DNA of 64,000 nucleotides, taken from a virus. The stretch covers positions 105,525 to 169,524 of IMG/VR virus record IMGVR_UViG_3300044730_002015; one strand, 5' to 3'. Numbering within the stretch: position 1 is the stretch's first letter; each line of letters begins with the position of its first letter. Below the pieces are notes generated by a model, which worked only from the letters and a program-made list of their open reading frames with translations, ran no database searches and was not told the origin of the DNA. Shown one piece after another: positions 1 through 8,436 of the stretch. The position numbers and the translations under genes were made by a program.

Positions 1-1382
1 GACTTGGCCCAGCCCTGGCTTTTGCCAGCAGCTATACTGGCACAATGACTGCCGTGTCCGCCGCTGCCCGATGCCGGATCAGGATTCATGGCATCGCCGA
101 GATATCCCCCAATGCTGACGCTAGTGGGAACACCGGATACGCCCAAGGATGCCCAATCCATGGCCTGTACACGAGTGGCCGCTCCTGTGGCCATATAACT
201 GCCCTGCGCGGCATAAAATGTATTGGCCACGCCGGTATTGGCAGTGGACCAGTTGACAGCGTCTGAACTGACTACCGCTGCGCCATTTTGCCCCAGGGCC
301 AGACATTGACTGCCTACCGTGGTCACACAAAATAGATCAGCCACTGTGGCGCTGGTTCTCACAGTCCAGGTACTGCCATTGTTGGTGCTGGTCAAGATAC
401 AACCACCGCGACCTACTGCTATCAGGGTCGAACCAATGACGGTTATGTCATGCAAGCCACAGGTCACACCAGAAGTTTGTCTGGTCCAGGAAGTACCATC
501 ATTGGTGCTGACTATGATAGTACCATTATCGCCAACAGCAAAAAATCTACTGTTAATATAACGCACACGATTTAGATTATAATTCAAAGGAATATCAAAT
601 GCAGTGGTGATCTGCTGCCAGGTGGAACCATTGAATCTCAGGATCAGTGCTGTGGGCGCAATGATATTATTATAATTAAATCTGCGAAAACTATATCCTG
701 GTGTGCCCACTGCTACCAAAGCGGTGCTGCTGGCCGCTGCACCGCGCAATTGTTTAACAGCATAATTGTTATCTGTACCATAAGGCGTGACATCACTCCA
801 GACCTGGCCAGTGGTGCTGGTTAAAACTTTTACGCCGGGACCGCGGGGCACAGGTGCTTGCGAAGTGTCACTGCTGTAAAATCCACCCACTGCATACAGG
901 CGATTTTGAAACACAGTGACGTCAGACAGCATATAATCTTTGGCATTTTGTATCATGAGATTATTAAATCTTATTTCTCCATGATCACCCACTGTCACTG
1001 TGTTATTATTGTATCTAATGATGCCGCGGAAACTGTTGAGAGTAGACACAGCGGATTCAGCAAAGGCAGCGCCATCGTAAGTGACCAGGCTGCTGTCGCT
1101 GTTTTTTATAAATTCTGGATGATAAGCGTCTACACCAGTGTCGGCGATTAAAAAATCCACGCCTGTGCCATCCAATTGATAGCTGTATTCACCGGGTATG
1201 ACAAATCCCGAGTTGGGCTGTTGTGGCCAAGGCCAGGGATTATCTTTAAGTATGTGGCGAAGCAGTCCCCAATTGATGTCAGTGGCAGTGACATTCTGAT
1301 TTTGCCGATCAAAATTATCAGTTTGTTCAACAGATTGAGGATCAGGACGACTGAATAATCCTGGTTGTGAATTAGTGGTCAT
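1..1382 (-). CDS. subtilisin-like serine protease with a large insert (runs off the window)
   Basis: The frame is open from an ATG at 1382 to the window edge, about 460 codons. The Asp motif of S8 peptidases is seen as 'FLIADTGVDAYHPE' (Asp near residue 81), and the His motif as 'GGHGSHCASIAAG' (His near residue 443). The Ser motif must lie beyond the edge. In ordinary subtilases these two residues are about 30 apart; here about 330 extra residues separate them. The insert holds repeated units such as 'FFAVGDNGTIIVSTNDGTSW' and 'AVGRGGCILTSTNNGSTW', which look like BNR/Ycf48-type beta-propeller blades. The start overlaps the stop of the preceding propeptide-like gene (ATGA). Next to a fibre gene, it is probably a virion-associated protease. 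The family call is firm; virion location is inferred. Confidence 0.85.
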   Translation of the reverse strand, partial: MTTNSQPGLFSRPDPQSVEQTDNFDRQNQNVTATDINWGLLRHILKDNPWPWPQQPNSGFVIPGEYSYQLDGTGVDFLIADTGVDAYHPEFIKNSDSSLVTYDGAAFAESAVSTLNSFRGIIRYNNNTVTVGDHGEIRFNNLMIQNAKDYMLSDVTVFQNRLYAVGGFYSSDTSQAPVPRGPGVKVLTSTTGQVWSDVTPYGTDNNYAVKQLRGAAASSTALVAVGTPGYSFRRFNYNNIIAPTALILRFNGSTWQQITTAFDIPLNYNLNRVRYINSRFFAVGDNGTIIVSTNDGTSWTRQTSGVTCGLHDITVIGSTLIAVGRGGCILTSTNNGSTWTVRTSATVADLFCVTTVGSQCLALGQNGAAVVSSDAVNWSTANTGVANTFYAAQGSYMATGAATRVQAMDWASLGVSGVPTSVSIGGYLGDAMNPDPASGSGGHGSHCASIAAGKSQGWAK

Positions 1383-1597
1383 TGGTGAAAAGGCGGTATT
1401 TCTATAATCAGTCCCGGCCAATCACTGGGGTGTGGCTGTACATCTGCTACTCTGGGATCTTTCAGCAGCTGATCTACATCGGCCGTGGACACCAATATAT
1501 TGGTAAGACTGCCAGGCTCTGTGTCAATGATACTGGGCAGTGTCATTAATAATTCTTGCTTGTCCTCTGGACTGCGGGCCGTGACATAATAACGCAT
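1379..1597 (-). CDS. stand-alone I9-type propeptide/inhibitor of the adjacent subtilase
   Basis: A 72-residue protein that starts 'MRYYVTARSPEDKQ' and has 'LLKDPRVADVQPHPSD' near residue 50. This matches the layout of subtilisin propeptides (I9 fold), which end in a short strand with a 'DPrVa-V-pD' pattern just before the mature enzyme. Here the domain ends at its own TGA, and the protease begins in the overlapping ATG. Its start overlaps the stop of the fibre gene (TAATG). The likely role is a foldase and temporary inhibitor made in trans. The fold assignment is from pattern only. Confidence 0.65.
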   Translation of the reverse strand: MRYYVTARSPEDKQELLMTLPSIIDTEPGSLTNILVSTADVDQLLKDPRVADVQPHPSDWPGLIIEIPPFHQ

Positions 1598-4185
1598 TAT
1601 ACCGCCGTGCCATCAAAATATCTCCAGCTGCTGCCATTGTAATACGCTGGACGATTGGTAGAGCTGATGTAAATTATCGCGCCGGCAGCAGCAGTTGGCA
1701 GTGCGCCAGTGGTATAAGATGCTAATTTTACCGGAGCGTTGGCTGTGATTTGATTTAAAGATCTGAGATTTAAATTGCCTACAGCAGTGATATTTAAATT
1801 GCCGCCGCCGGGTGCCGCACCTGTGCTGATGAAATTGTTGGCGGTAACTGTGCCCGTGAACGATGCTGCCACGCCTGTGATATTGGCATTGGCAGTGATG
1901 GTGCTGGCATACACAGCGCCGTAGTGTGCGCCTACCAAGGTGCCATTGATGCCACCTGACGCTGTGACAGTGGTGGCAGAAATCGTGGGCACAGACAGTG
2001 TGTTGCTGCTGCGATTGTAAGTGAAGTTGTTAGACGAACCCAATATTCCTGAATTGTTGTACTGGATCTGTGTATTGGATCCAGATGCTCCGCTGCCACC
2101 GCCTCCGCTGATGTTGGCCAATATGCTCTGACCATTGGCATATACAAACACGTCAGATACAAATCTGGCTGCTGTGACATTGCCTGTGGCAGTGAGTTGC
2201 CCGCTGGTGTAGGTCAGGCCAGTGGCCGCGGCAAGATTGCTGCCGTCGGTGATCTGCAGTGTGTTGGCTGTGCCCTGCGCGGTACTGTAACGCAGTCCTG
2301 ATCCTGTTCTCACAGCGCCTGTGATGGTGACATTGCCGGCAGTGATGTTGCCTGTGTAGGTGGGCAGATAAGCAGCCACGTTGGCGTTGCTGTAGTTGAT
2401 GTTGGTTAGATTTGAACCATCGCCAATGAAATAAGCAGCCGAAACTGTGCCAGTGACATTGGCCTGTGCAGCGCCCACGTTGCCGGCTGTTCTCAGTCCA
2501 CCAGTGGCCGAAATCAAGTTGCTGGTAGACACAGGTACTACCAAACTGTTTAGTATGGTTGGCACATAGCCCTGTACATCAATATTGCTGTAAGTGGCAT
2601 TGACGGTAACTGTGCCCAGGCCCGTGGGCGGCGATATGGTCACTCCGGTTCCGGCCAAGATCTGATTGACATTGCCACCTTGTATGGTGATGTTGCTGCC
2701 ACCGCCGGTAAAGGGTGTGCCGTTGGCATAGTAATAATTGTCAGTGTGTATGCTGGTGGTGCGCACAGTACCGGTCACAGTCAAAGTGTCAGTGACGTTG
2801 CTGCGATAGCTGAATACTGTGCCGCTGGCGATCACATTGCCAGCAGCGATATTGCCTGTGTAAGTGGGCAAATAAGCAGCCACATTGGCATTGGCATACT
2901 GCGTGGGCAGGCCTGTGAGTTGGCTGCCATTGCCCAGCACATATCCAGCTGACACATTGCCCGACACTGTGACATTGCCGGCTGCAACATTACCGGTGTA
3001 GACCAGCAAATAAGCAGCCACATTGGCATTGCCGTAGTTGTTGTTTAGGCCAGTTAAAAATGCTCCGTTGCCCAGCAAATAACTGCCGGCGATATTGGCC
3101 GTGGTGGTGACATTGCTGGTCAAGCCAGTGAGATAATTGGCTACGTTGGCATTGCTGTAGTTGATGGTCACACCAGTGAGCAATGCTCCGTTGCCCAGGA
3201 AATACAGCGCCTGCACATTGCTGGTATTGTTGGGCAATACCACGCCAAATCTTGCATCTACGTTGGCATCACCGTAGTTGCTGGTCAGCGTGACCATGCC
3301 TTGCCCGGTGCTGGGCGTGACCACGATCTGGCTGTTGCCCGAAGTGATTTGTGTAACACCTATGTTGGCAGTGACATTGCCATTGCCGCCAAAATTGATC
3401 AGATTACCATTTTGATCATAATATGCCGCGGCTCTGATGCCTTGTGTGACGATACTGGTGGCAGTCAATGCTGTGTTGGCCAGGATATAGTTAAATTGCG
3501 CACTGGCTCCTGTTATAAGATTCACGCCTTTGATGGTATTGACTGTGAGATTATTGACGTTTTGTATGCTGGTGGGATTCAATGTGCCAGAATATGTAGG
3601 CAGATAATTGGCCACATTTTGATTATTGTAACTGCTGACAATGCTGGTGCCATTGGGATATAGATAATTGGCAGCGGTAACAGTGGTGGCAGTCACTGCC
3701 GGCACAGTCATAAGACCAGTGCCGGGATTGTAGGTCAGGCTGGCATTGGCTGACAGCGCGGTATTGATATTGTATTGTATCTGATAGTTGCCGCCCGCGG
3801 CCTGCACCGCGGCACTGGCATAGGTCCAGTACAGTTGTCCGTTGCCACGTGTGGCTAAAAACTGGCCATTTAATCCGCCTTGTATGCTCACATAGGCATT
3901 GCTGGGCAATATCACGCGGCCCGTGCCCCTGGGAGCTATCTGTATGTTGCCATTGGTTCTGCTGGTGCTGCTGATAAGACTGGTGTTGTTGCTGGCACTC
4001 CAGGTCATGGCCAGATTTGAATCTGTGTTGGCTGTTCTACTGGTTATGACCAGCGCTGTGCCGTTGATGGGGCCTACATTGGCCAGTTTACGGAAATTGT
4101 CGTTGACTTTTTGCAGTGCGGTGCGTAATGGATCACCGTCGCTGGCATTGGCTCGTGTTCCTACATTGATCAGTTGGAATGGCAT
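1597..4185 (-). CDS. repetitive tail fibre / virion structural protein
   Basis: 862 residues, rich in Asn, Thr, Ala and Gly and poor in Cys, made of repeated beta-type units such as 'YANANVAAYLPTYTGN' and 'AGNVTVSGNV'. The N-terminus 'MPFQLINVGTRANASDGDP' with 'ALQKVNDNFRKL' is the type found at the base of fibre and neck proteins of marine T4-like phages. The C-terminus 'AGAIIYISSTNRPAYYNGSSW' is a common fibre tip module. The ATG at 4185 follows a late-type promoter and lies at the foot of a hairpin. The next gene starts in its stop codon. It probably contacts the host surface; which tail part it belongs to cannot be told. Confidence 0.8.
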   Translation of the reverse strand: MPFQLINVGTRANASDGDPLRTALQKVNDNFRKLANVGPINGTALVITSRTANTDSNLAMTWSASNNTSLISSTSRTNGNIQIAPRGTGRVILPSNAYVSIQGGLNGQFLATRGNGQLYWTYASAAVQAAGGNYQIQYNINTALSANASLTYNPGTGLMTVPAVTATTVTAANYLYPNGTSIVSSYNNQNVANYLPTYSGTLNPTSIQNVNNLTVNTIKGVNLITGASAQFNYILANTALTATSIVTQGIRAAAYYDQNGNLINFGGNGNVTANIGVTQITSGNSQIVVTPSTGQGMVTLTSNYGDANVDARFGVVLPNNTSNVQALYFLGNGALLTGVTINYSNANVANYLTGLTSNVTTTANIAGSYLLGNGAFLTGLNNNYGNANVAAYLLVYTGNVAAGNVTVSGNVSAGYVLGNGSQLTGLPTQYANANVAAYLPTYTGNIAAGNVIASGTVFSYRSNVTDTLTVTGTVRTTSIHTDNYYYANGTPFTGGGSNITIQGGNVNQILAGTGVTISPPTGLGTVTVNATYSNIDVQGYVPTILNSLVVPVSTSNLISATGGLRTAGNVGAAQANVTGTVSAAYFIGDGSNLTNINYSNANVAAYLPTYTGNITAGNVTITGAVRTGSGLRYSTAQGTANTLQITDGSNLAAATGLTYTSGQLTATGNVTAARFVSDVFVYANGQSILANISGGGGSGASGSNTQIQYNNSGILGSSNNFTYNRSSNTLSVPTISATTVTASGGINGTLVGAHYGAVYASTITANANITGVAASFTGTVTANNFISTGAAPGGGNLNITAVGNLNLRSLNQITANAPVKLASYTTGALPTAAAGAIIYISSTNRPAYYNGSSWRYFDGTAV

Positions 4186-4212
4186 ACTCTAAAGAATCCT
4201 TTAGAGTATTTA
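4185..4212 (-). promoter_or_regulatory. late-type promoter box with a hairpin enclosing the fibre gene's ribosome site
   Basis: On the minus strand a TAAATA box (4207-4212) is followed by a perfect 10-bp inverted repeat (4185-4194 with 4199-4208, 4-base loop). The Shine-Dalgarno AAAGGA sits at the stem top and loop, and the far arm ends on the first base of the ATG. The fold could limit ribosome access or protect the 5' end. The structure is seen; the regulatory role is inferred. Confidence 0.55.
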
Positions 4213-4225
4213 GCGGTTTTGGATT

Positions 4226-4537
4226 TTACACGCTAAAGGAACTGCCGCAGCCACAGGTGGTAGTGGCGTTGGGATTGATGATTTTGAATTCTGCACCCAA
4301 CACAGATTCTGCATAGTCAATGGTGGCGCCCTGTAGATATTGCATACTCATTGAGTCTACCAACACACCATCTATGTTGTAGTCGTCCTCGGCTGTGTCT
4401 GCGTCAAAGGTAAATCCATACTGGAAGCCAGAGCAGCCGCCACCTTGCACAAAAGCACGTACCCGCAGTTTGTCATCATTTTCTTCAGCCAGCAATTGTG
4501 TGATTTTGTTTCGGGCAGATTCCGTGATATTAATCAT
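4226..4537 (-). CDS. A-type iron-sulfur carrier (IscA/ErpA/HesB family)
   Basis: About 103 residues from '[12 protein letters not shown]'. The three cysteines of A-type carriers are present: 'GGGCSGFQY' and the C-terminal '[10 protein letters not shown]'. Family members accept Fe-S clusters from a scaffold and pass them to apo-enzymes in the cytoplasm. The ATG at 4537 overlaps the end of the SOD gene; an upstream ATG at 4564 would overlap it by 35 bases and is less likely. Possible clients nearby are the phage's radical-SAM enzymes and BFD-like protein. Family is secure, client choice is inference. Confidence 0.92.
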   Translation of the reverse strand: MINITESARNKITQLLAEENDDKLRVRAFVQGGGCSGFQYGFTFDADTAEDDYNIDGVLVDSMSMQYLQGATIDYAESVLGAEFKIINPNATTTCGCGSSFSV

Positions 4538-5093
4538 TTTGGTAGGCCTGTCCCCAGCGGGCATTGATCACATTCCAGTCAAATATTTTCCATATATTTG
4601 CGAGATATTGTTTTTTATCGCTTTGATAATCCAAGGCCCAGGCGTGTTCCCACCAGTCCACCAAGATTAAAATATCATCGCGCACCTGGTGATTGGGTAT
4701 GATTTTTATATCCCCAGATCTGGCCAGATAAACCCAGCCCGATCCCTGCACAGTCATGGCCTGTTTTTGGAATTGTTGTTTGAACTCCTCCCAGGATCCA
4801 AATTTAGCGTTGATCATGCTGCCAATGGGACCGTTGGGGCGATTGTTGTTGCGCGATTTTCTAAACTGTGGGAAAAATAAATTGTGTAAAAAAGCACCAG
4901 CGTAGTTGAATTCCCTATCGCCTTCATCTTTATTGAATCGATCAGCATAGCCGTGGGCCAATTTGCCATAGTGATATTCCATGGTCCGGGCACTCATAAC
5001 GGGATTCAAATCCGAATCTGTGTAGGACAGTTCTACAATACCTATGTCCTGTGGTCGGCTTTTTTCTTCTAGTAAGGTGATTATTTCACGCAT
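4530..5093 (-). CDS. Fe/Mn-family superoxide dismutase
   Basis: 187 residues with all four metal ligands of the family: His41 in '[13 protein letters not shown]', His70 in 'GAFLHNLFF', and Asp146 plus His150 in 'VDWWEHAW'. The family core 'GSGWVYLA' is also present. It converts superoxide to oxygen and peroxide in the cytoplasm. No signal peptide is seen. Metal preference cannot be judged by eye. It lies between IF-1 and the Fe-S carrier. The ATG sits exactly 5 bases after a TAAATA box with no clear ribosome site. Confidence 0.93.
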   Translation of the reverse strand: MREIITLLEEKSRPQDIGIVELSYTDSDLNPVMSARTMEYHYGKLAHGYADRFNKDEGDREFNYAGAFLHNLFFPQFRKSRNNNRPNGPIGSMINAKFGSWEEFKQQFQKQAMTVQGSGWVYLARSGDIKIIPNHQVRDDILILVDWWEHAWALDYQSDKKQYLANIWKIFDWNVINARWGQAYQND

Positions 5094-5098
5094 GACTC

Positions 5099-5104
5099 TA
5101 TTTA
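5099..5104 (-). promoter_or_regulatory. late-type TAAATA box, 5 nt before the SOD start
   Basis: TAAATA on the minus strand with a 5-base gap to the ATG at 5093. In T4 numbering the last A of the late box is -6, so +1 would be the A of ATG. Confidence 0.5.
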
Positions 5105-5105
5105 T

Positions 5106-5321
5106 TTAAAGTCTGCGTGTGACTCTGCCCTTGGTTAAATCGTAGGGTGAAAATTCCACTTCCACGCGATCGCCTGCCAGCACCTTGATGTTGTACTGGC
5201 GCATTTTTCCTGAAATATGTGCTGTGATTTCCGCGCCCTGGTCCAGGCGCACACGGAACATGGCATTGCGTAATACTTCGGTGACTTGCCCTTCTAGTGT
5301 AAGCGAGTCTTCTTTACTCAT
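5106..5321 (-). CDS. infA: translation initiation factor IF-1
   Basis: 71 residues, the normal IF-1 length, with an S1/OB fold. The signature 'MFRVRLDQG' and '[20 protein letters not shown]' followed by '[17 protein letters not shown]' matches bacterial IF-1 almost end to end. IF-1 binds the A site of the 30S subunit and works with IF-2 and IF-3 in start-codon choice. A phage copy could bias initiation on viral, perhaps leaderless, mRNAs (inference). It is followed at once by SOD and preceded by a 37-residue membrane peptide. Confidence 0.96.
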   Translation of the reverse strand: MSKEDSLTLEGQVTEVLRNAMFRVRLDQGAEITAHISGKMRQYNIKVLAGDRVEVEFSPYDLTKGRVTRRL

Positions 5322-5326
5322 AAAAA

Positions 5327-5440
5327 TTAATGATTTTCATTGGTTTTATCTAAGATCTCCATGATACTTCTCACCACTACGTATATGGCTGGCATTCCCA
5401 CTGCTGTGGCTACTGCTACTAACAAGAACACGTCATTCAT
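5327..5440 (-). CDS. 37-residue single-pass membrane peptide
   Basis: An ATG at 5440 with a strong AGGAGA site reads '[20 protein letters not shown]' and on to 'KTNENH'. One hydrophobic segment spans residues 4-24, followed by a short charged tail. It stops five bases before the IF-1 start, so the two are probably co-transcribed. No function recognised. Confidence 0.6.
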   Translation of the reverse strand: MNDVFLLVAVATAVGMPAIYVVVRSIMEILDKTNENH

Positions 5441-5479
5441 GATTGCTCTCCTAGTGTGTGTTACTTATTTACGGTTTTG

Positions 5480-6298
5480 CTAGACTTCAATTAACTTTGG
5501 TTGCCACTGATCAGCACGGGCTTCGTAGCCCACATAGCCACGTGGGTTACACACGATCCTGGTACGCCCAATTTCATAGTCAAAATCCTCGTGGGTGTGC
5601 CCGTGGGTCCACAGGCAGATTTCTGGACGGTCTAAAATGAATCCGTCCAGGTGAGAACTGTAACAGCCGTTCATGAGCACTTCGTTTTGATAACGAGCGT
5701 GTGTGCTTTGTCTGCTGGGCGAGTGGTGCCCTACCACGATCACACGATCTGAATGCTCTCCCCGGGCTCTGCGATCGTCAATGGTTTCTTTAATATATTT
5801 CAACATGGCTTCATGATCAGCCAGTGCATCCTGGGGCAGGAATCTCCAGGAGCCACCTGCTGCTCCATTGGCAGAATGTTTCACACCTTTGAAATCGTGC
5901 ATCATGCTGCCAGCAGCAGTCAAGGTCAAGGGATCGTTGCCGTTGAAATCAGTCCATAAGGTACCACCAATAAACACATAGTCATCGATCTCAACTGACT
6001 GCTTGTCCAACACATGGAAGTTGTCATAGTCTGCCACTGCGGCACGGATGATGTCTGTGCTTTTGCAGAAGTCACCGTGATAGTGTTCGTGATTGCCCAG
6101 GATCATGACCACCTGGGGGAACAGGTTGTGGCACCTGTGCAGGAATGCCTGGCTCAACACACCGCGTGGATTCATGGTTTCTATATCTCTAGCCACCAGG
6201 ATATCGCCCGACAGGATCAGCACATCTACATCGTGACGATTTTCAAGATCCAGATCACCAAATTCTAGATGGAGATCGCTGGTAACATACAATTTCAT
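5480..6298 (-). CDS. calcineurin-like metallophosphatase
   Basis: 272 residues with the metal-binding motifs of the family in order: 'SDLHLEF', 'LSGDI', 'ILGNHEHY', 'VVGHHSPS' and 'THGHTHEDF'. These carry the Asp, His and Asn ligands of a two-metal centre that hydrolyses phosphomono- or diesters. The substrate is unknown. It starts in the stop of the preceding gene. A second family member lies at 39713. Confidence 0.9.
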   Translation of the reverse strand: MKLYVTSDLHLEFGDLDLENRHDVDVLILSGDILVARDIETMNPRGVLSQAFLHRCHNLFPQVVMILGNHEHYHGDFCKSTDIIRAAVADYDNFHVLDKQSVEIDDYVFIGGTLWTDFNGNDPLTLTAAGSMMHDFKGVKHSANGAAGGSWRFLPQDALADHEAMLKYIKETIDDRRARGEHSDRVIVVGHHSPSRQSTHARYQNEVLMNGCYSSHLDGFILDRPEICLWTHGHTHEDFDYEIGRTRIVCNPRGYVGYEARADQWQPKLIEV

Positions 6299-6690
6299 TA
6301 TCGTCTCATGTGTGCTATGTCAATGGCTTCATCGTCGGTGAATATAGGCACAGCATTGGATTTGTGCAAGGTACCAATGCCTTTGATCTTGGTGCCAGTA
6401 TATACCTTGTCAGCAGGCCTAGCGGCCACTCCCACGGTATCGGCCTTGCTGGGTATGGCCTGCGGTTCACGTCCAGGTGGATATTGCGGTGACACTGATC
6501 GGGCGGGGGTTGCCGGTAATTTGCTGGTAGCGAACTGGGGAGCCAGTTTGGCCCACTCGGCGCGGCGCTGTTGCCACTCGGCCTGCAGTTCGCGTTCTTG
6601 CTGTGCGGCCGCCGCCGAGGCATACTTGCGTCGTTTGGTACGCCACTTGCCCGTGGTGGTCAACCAGGGTCCTTCCAAGTGCATGGTCAT
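6298..6690 (-). CDS. hypothetical protein, basic and Ala/Gln-rich
   Basis: 130 residues. The N-terminus 'MTMHLEGPWLTTTGKWRTKR' is followed by a helical charged stretch ('QQERELQAEWQQRRAEW') and a C-terminal part 'TGTKIKGIGTLHKSNAVPIF'. It overlaps both neighbours by stop/start sharing, which supports it as a real gene. Similar short proteins occur in marine myophages; no function is known. Confidence 0.7.
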   Translation of the reverse strand: MTMHLEGPWLTTTGKWRTKRRKYASAAAAQQERELQAEWQQRRAEWAKLAPQFATSKLPATPARSVSPQYPPGREPQAIPSKADTVGVAARPADKVYTGTKIKGIGTLHKSNAVPIFTDDEAIDIAHMRR

Positions 6691-6806
6691 CAGCGGTCTC
6701 CTTTGTGTCGCTTGGTGAAATCACACAGTGGGTGATAGCCCATGTTGTAGCAGGCACAATGCCTGCCTAAAATCCAGCGGGCCAGGGCTAATCTTAATTT
6801 GATCAT
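6690..6806 (-). CDS. small hypothetical protein, Cys/His-containing
   Basis: 38 residues from an ATG at 6806: 'MIKLRLALARWILGRHCACY' then 'NMGYHPLCDFTKRHKG'. Three Cys and three His in the second half could bind a metal. It begins 16 bases after the stop of the gene upstream and its end overlaps the next start. An upstream ATG at 6884 would overlap the previous gene and is not favoured. Confidence 0.5.
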   Translation of the reverse strand: MIKLRLALARWILGRHCACYNMGYHPLCDFTKRHKGDR

Positions 6807-6822
6807 TTTTGAAGTCCAGATG

Positions 6823-7038
6823 TTATTTGGCTTTCCAATTTGATTCGCACACAAATTTAGTGGAAGACTTGTATGGCCAATCACTGCTCAGCATAAACTG
6901 CTGACGGATCTGGGCAGTGTTTTCGCAGTCGGCCTGATGGCGCATCTGGTAAGTTGTACCCGGACCATAGAGCACTTGCCGTTGCGTGGGCGCATCAGGC
7001 GCAGTCCACCAAACCATTACCACTATCCATTCTATCAC
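6823..7038 (-). CDS. small hypothetical protein, possibly exported
   Basis: 71 residues. A short hydrophobic start 'MIEWIVVMVWWTAPDAP' is followed by a polar part with two Cys ('ADCENTAQ', 'FVCESNW'), as in small periplasmic phage proteins. The start may be GTG or ATG near 7038, after an AAAGGAGG site. It is the first gene behind a host-type promoter at 7074-7102. Confidence 0.6.
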   Translation of the reverse strand: MIEWIVVMVWWTAPDAPTQRQVLYGPGTTYQMRHQADCENTAQIRQQFMLSSDWPYKSSTKFVCESNWKAK

Positions 7039-7073
7039 GGCAGTTTCCGCCTCCTTTGATTTGCGATTTTATT

Positions 7074-7102
7074 AGTATAGCACAACGGGATTTTTTGGTC
7101 AA
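7074..7102 (-). promoter_or_regulatory. sigma70-like promoter (TTGACC-17-TATACT)
   Basis: -35 TTGACC at 7097-7102, -10 TATACT at 7074-7079, 17-bp spacer ending in TGC (extended -10). Same design as the promoters at 10489, 11813, 20606 and 28909. Confidence 0.75.
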
Positions 7103-7127
7103 GTCTAAGACCCTGATGGGGGCAGGG

Positions 7128-7568
7128 TTATTTGGGCAGTTCAACGGGGGTATTTTTTAACTTTTCCAGCACGGTTAATTTTTGCTTCACGTGCTCGTAG
7201 TGCTCGCGGGCCTGGCGCAGTTCTTCATACTCACGTTCCAGTTTCACATCGGGTACCAAGATGGCCAATCTATCTGCGATTTCTTTCAGTGTTTGTTTTA
7301 GACTCACATCACCAAGCTTGATGTCCGCGCCATCCTCCAGTTGGATGTCGTGTGTTCTCGAGGTATAGTCATTGGATATGGTCCACTGACCTGGATTATA
7401 GGAATAGCCAGGACCAGTGTAGCCGATACCCGAGTGACTAAATCCGTGTCCCAAGGATATGCTGGGCATTGGCGTAGAGCTTAGCGCACCAATGTCCGAG
7501 ACTGATAAATTGGCAAGATCGTCTATTTCGAATTCAGTGTATCCGTGGTAAGGGTTTTTATCTTCCAC
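7128..7568 (-). CDS. conserved phage hypothetical with C-terminal coiled coil
   Basis: 146 residues if read from a GTG at 7568, just past the stop of the upstream gene. It holds a Gly/Ser/Tyr-rich middle ('GIGYTGPGYSYNPG'), a short beta unit 'DIQLEDGADIKLGDVSL', and a helical tail 'QTLKEIADRLAILVPDVKLE' running into a coiled coil. The tail pattern recurs in uncharacterised T4-like phage proteins. The start is uncertain because no other in-frame start fits the gene spacing. Confidence 0.65.
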   Translation of the reverse strand: MEDKNPYHGYTEFEIDDLANLSVSDIGALSSTPMPSISLGHGFSHSGIGYTGPGYSYNPGQWTISNDYTSRTHDIQLEDGADIKLGDVSLKQTLKEIADRLAILVPDVKLEREYEELRQAREHYEHVKQKLTVLEKLKNTPVELPK

Positions 7569-7570
7569 TG

Positions 7571-7771
7571 TTAGTCCTGGGAGTCGGTGTCGGGCTGATT
7601 GGGGTGTATCACTATGGCGCCATTTTTTTCCACGCGGTGCTGGAACTGGCCTTGCTTCAATTTCATCCAACTCTTTATCTGCTCGGGCATTTCTGCCAGC
7701 AAATTGGCACTGTCCGTGACATCTCTGGCCAGACCAGTGGTGAACTTTCTCCGGGGTTGATCTGTCATTCG
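7571..7771 (-). CDS. small conserved hypothetical protein
   Basis: 66 residues from 'MTDQPRRKFTTGLARDVTDS', ending 'NGAIVIHPNQPDTDSQD'. A central amphipathic helix 'LLAEMPEQIKSWMKLKQGQF' is the main visible element. The ATG lies inside the last codons of the Bax-inhibitor gene, which points to coupled translation. Confidence 0.6.
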   Translation of the reverse strand, partial: RMTDQPRRKFTTGLARDVTDSANLLAEMPEQIKSWMKLKQGQFQHRVEKNGAIVIHPNQPDTDSQD

Positions 7772-8436
7772 CGATTGCCCAACAGTTGTACGAGATTCAC
7801 AAAGATATTGATGTAGTTGATAAACAAGCTCAAGGCTCCGATAACGATGATACGATCTTCTAGGTCGCTGTCGCTGGCCCAAAGTTGATTGCGGATCTGT
7901 TGCATATCGTAGGCAGTCAAGCCCAGGAATATGCCCACTGCCAAAACATTGATAATGGTCTGTAGCAGTGAACTGCCAAACCAAATGTTGAACAGGCCAA
8001 TCAAGATCAAGGCTATCACACCTGCAAACAAGAAGCCACCCATGCTGGTGAGATCACGTCGAGTAAAATATCCCCAACCTGCCAAGGCACCAAAACTCAC
8101 AGTGGTGATCAACAGACTCTGCACGATACTGGCAGCGGTAAACACTGAAAAAATCAAACTCAAACTTATACCAAAACTCACAGCAAACGCCCAGAAACTG
8201 TATTTCAGTTGTGCTGTGGTCAGTTGTTCCATACGGAACATCAAAAACAAACTCAGGATCAAGGGCATGAATATCACGATGTAGCCCAAGATGCCTGTGA
8301 ATATGGCCTGTGCCAATCCTGGCACTGCCGCGATGCCCGCAGCCATGAGCATGGTCACTGCCAGACCTTGTGTGAGTTGTTTCAAGACCTGAAGTAATTT
8401 GGTGTTAAGGGCCTCTGCGGCCATGGCGATTTGCAT
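7765..8436 (-). CDS. Bax inhibitor-1 / YccA family membrane protein
   Basis: 223 residues with about seven hydrophobic segments. Family landmarks are 'SFGALAGWGYFTRRDLTSMG', 'LTAYDMQQIRNQ' and the C-terminal 'GALSLFINYINIFVNL'. Bacterial YccA/YbhL homologues sit in the inner membrane; E. coli YccA is an FtsH substrate that restrains this protease, and BsYetJ is a pH-sensitive calcium leak channel. In a phage it may calm membrane stress or an FtsH-type protease (inference). It is first behind its own promoter and has a GGAGA ribosome site. Confidence 0.9.
   Translation of the reverse strand: MQIAMAAEALNTKLLQVLKQLTQGLAVTMLMAAGIAAVPGLAQAIFTGILGYIVIFMPLILSLFLMFRMEQLTTAQLKYSFWAFAVSFGISLSLIFSVFTAASIVQSLLITTVSFGALAGWGYFTRRDLTSMGGFLFAGVIALILIGLFNIWFGSSLLQTIINVLAVGIFLGLTAYDMQQIRNQLWASDSDLEDRIIVIGALSLFINYINIFVNLVQLLGNRE

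Noticed and set aside
2680-3663. Antisense frames inside the tail-fibre gene, some over 100 codons
   Set aside because: They arise from the repeated GC-biased codons of the fibre and mirror its repeats.
1597-4185. DNA repeats in the fibre gene as a possible CRISPR array
   Set aside because: The repeats are in frame, unequal in length and code for a periodic protein; no spacer-repeat regularity is seen.
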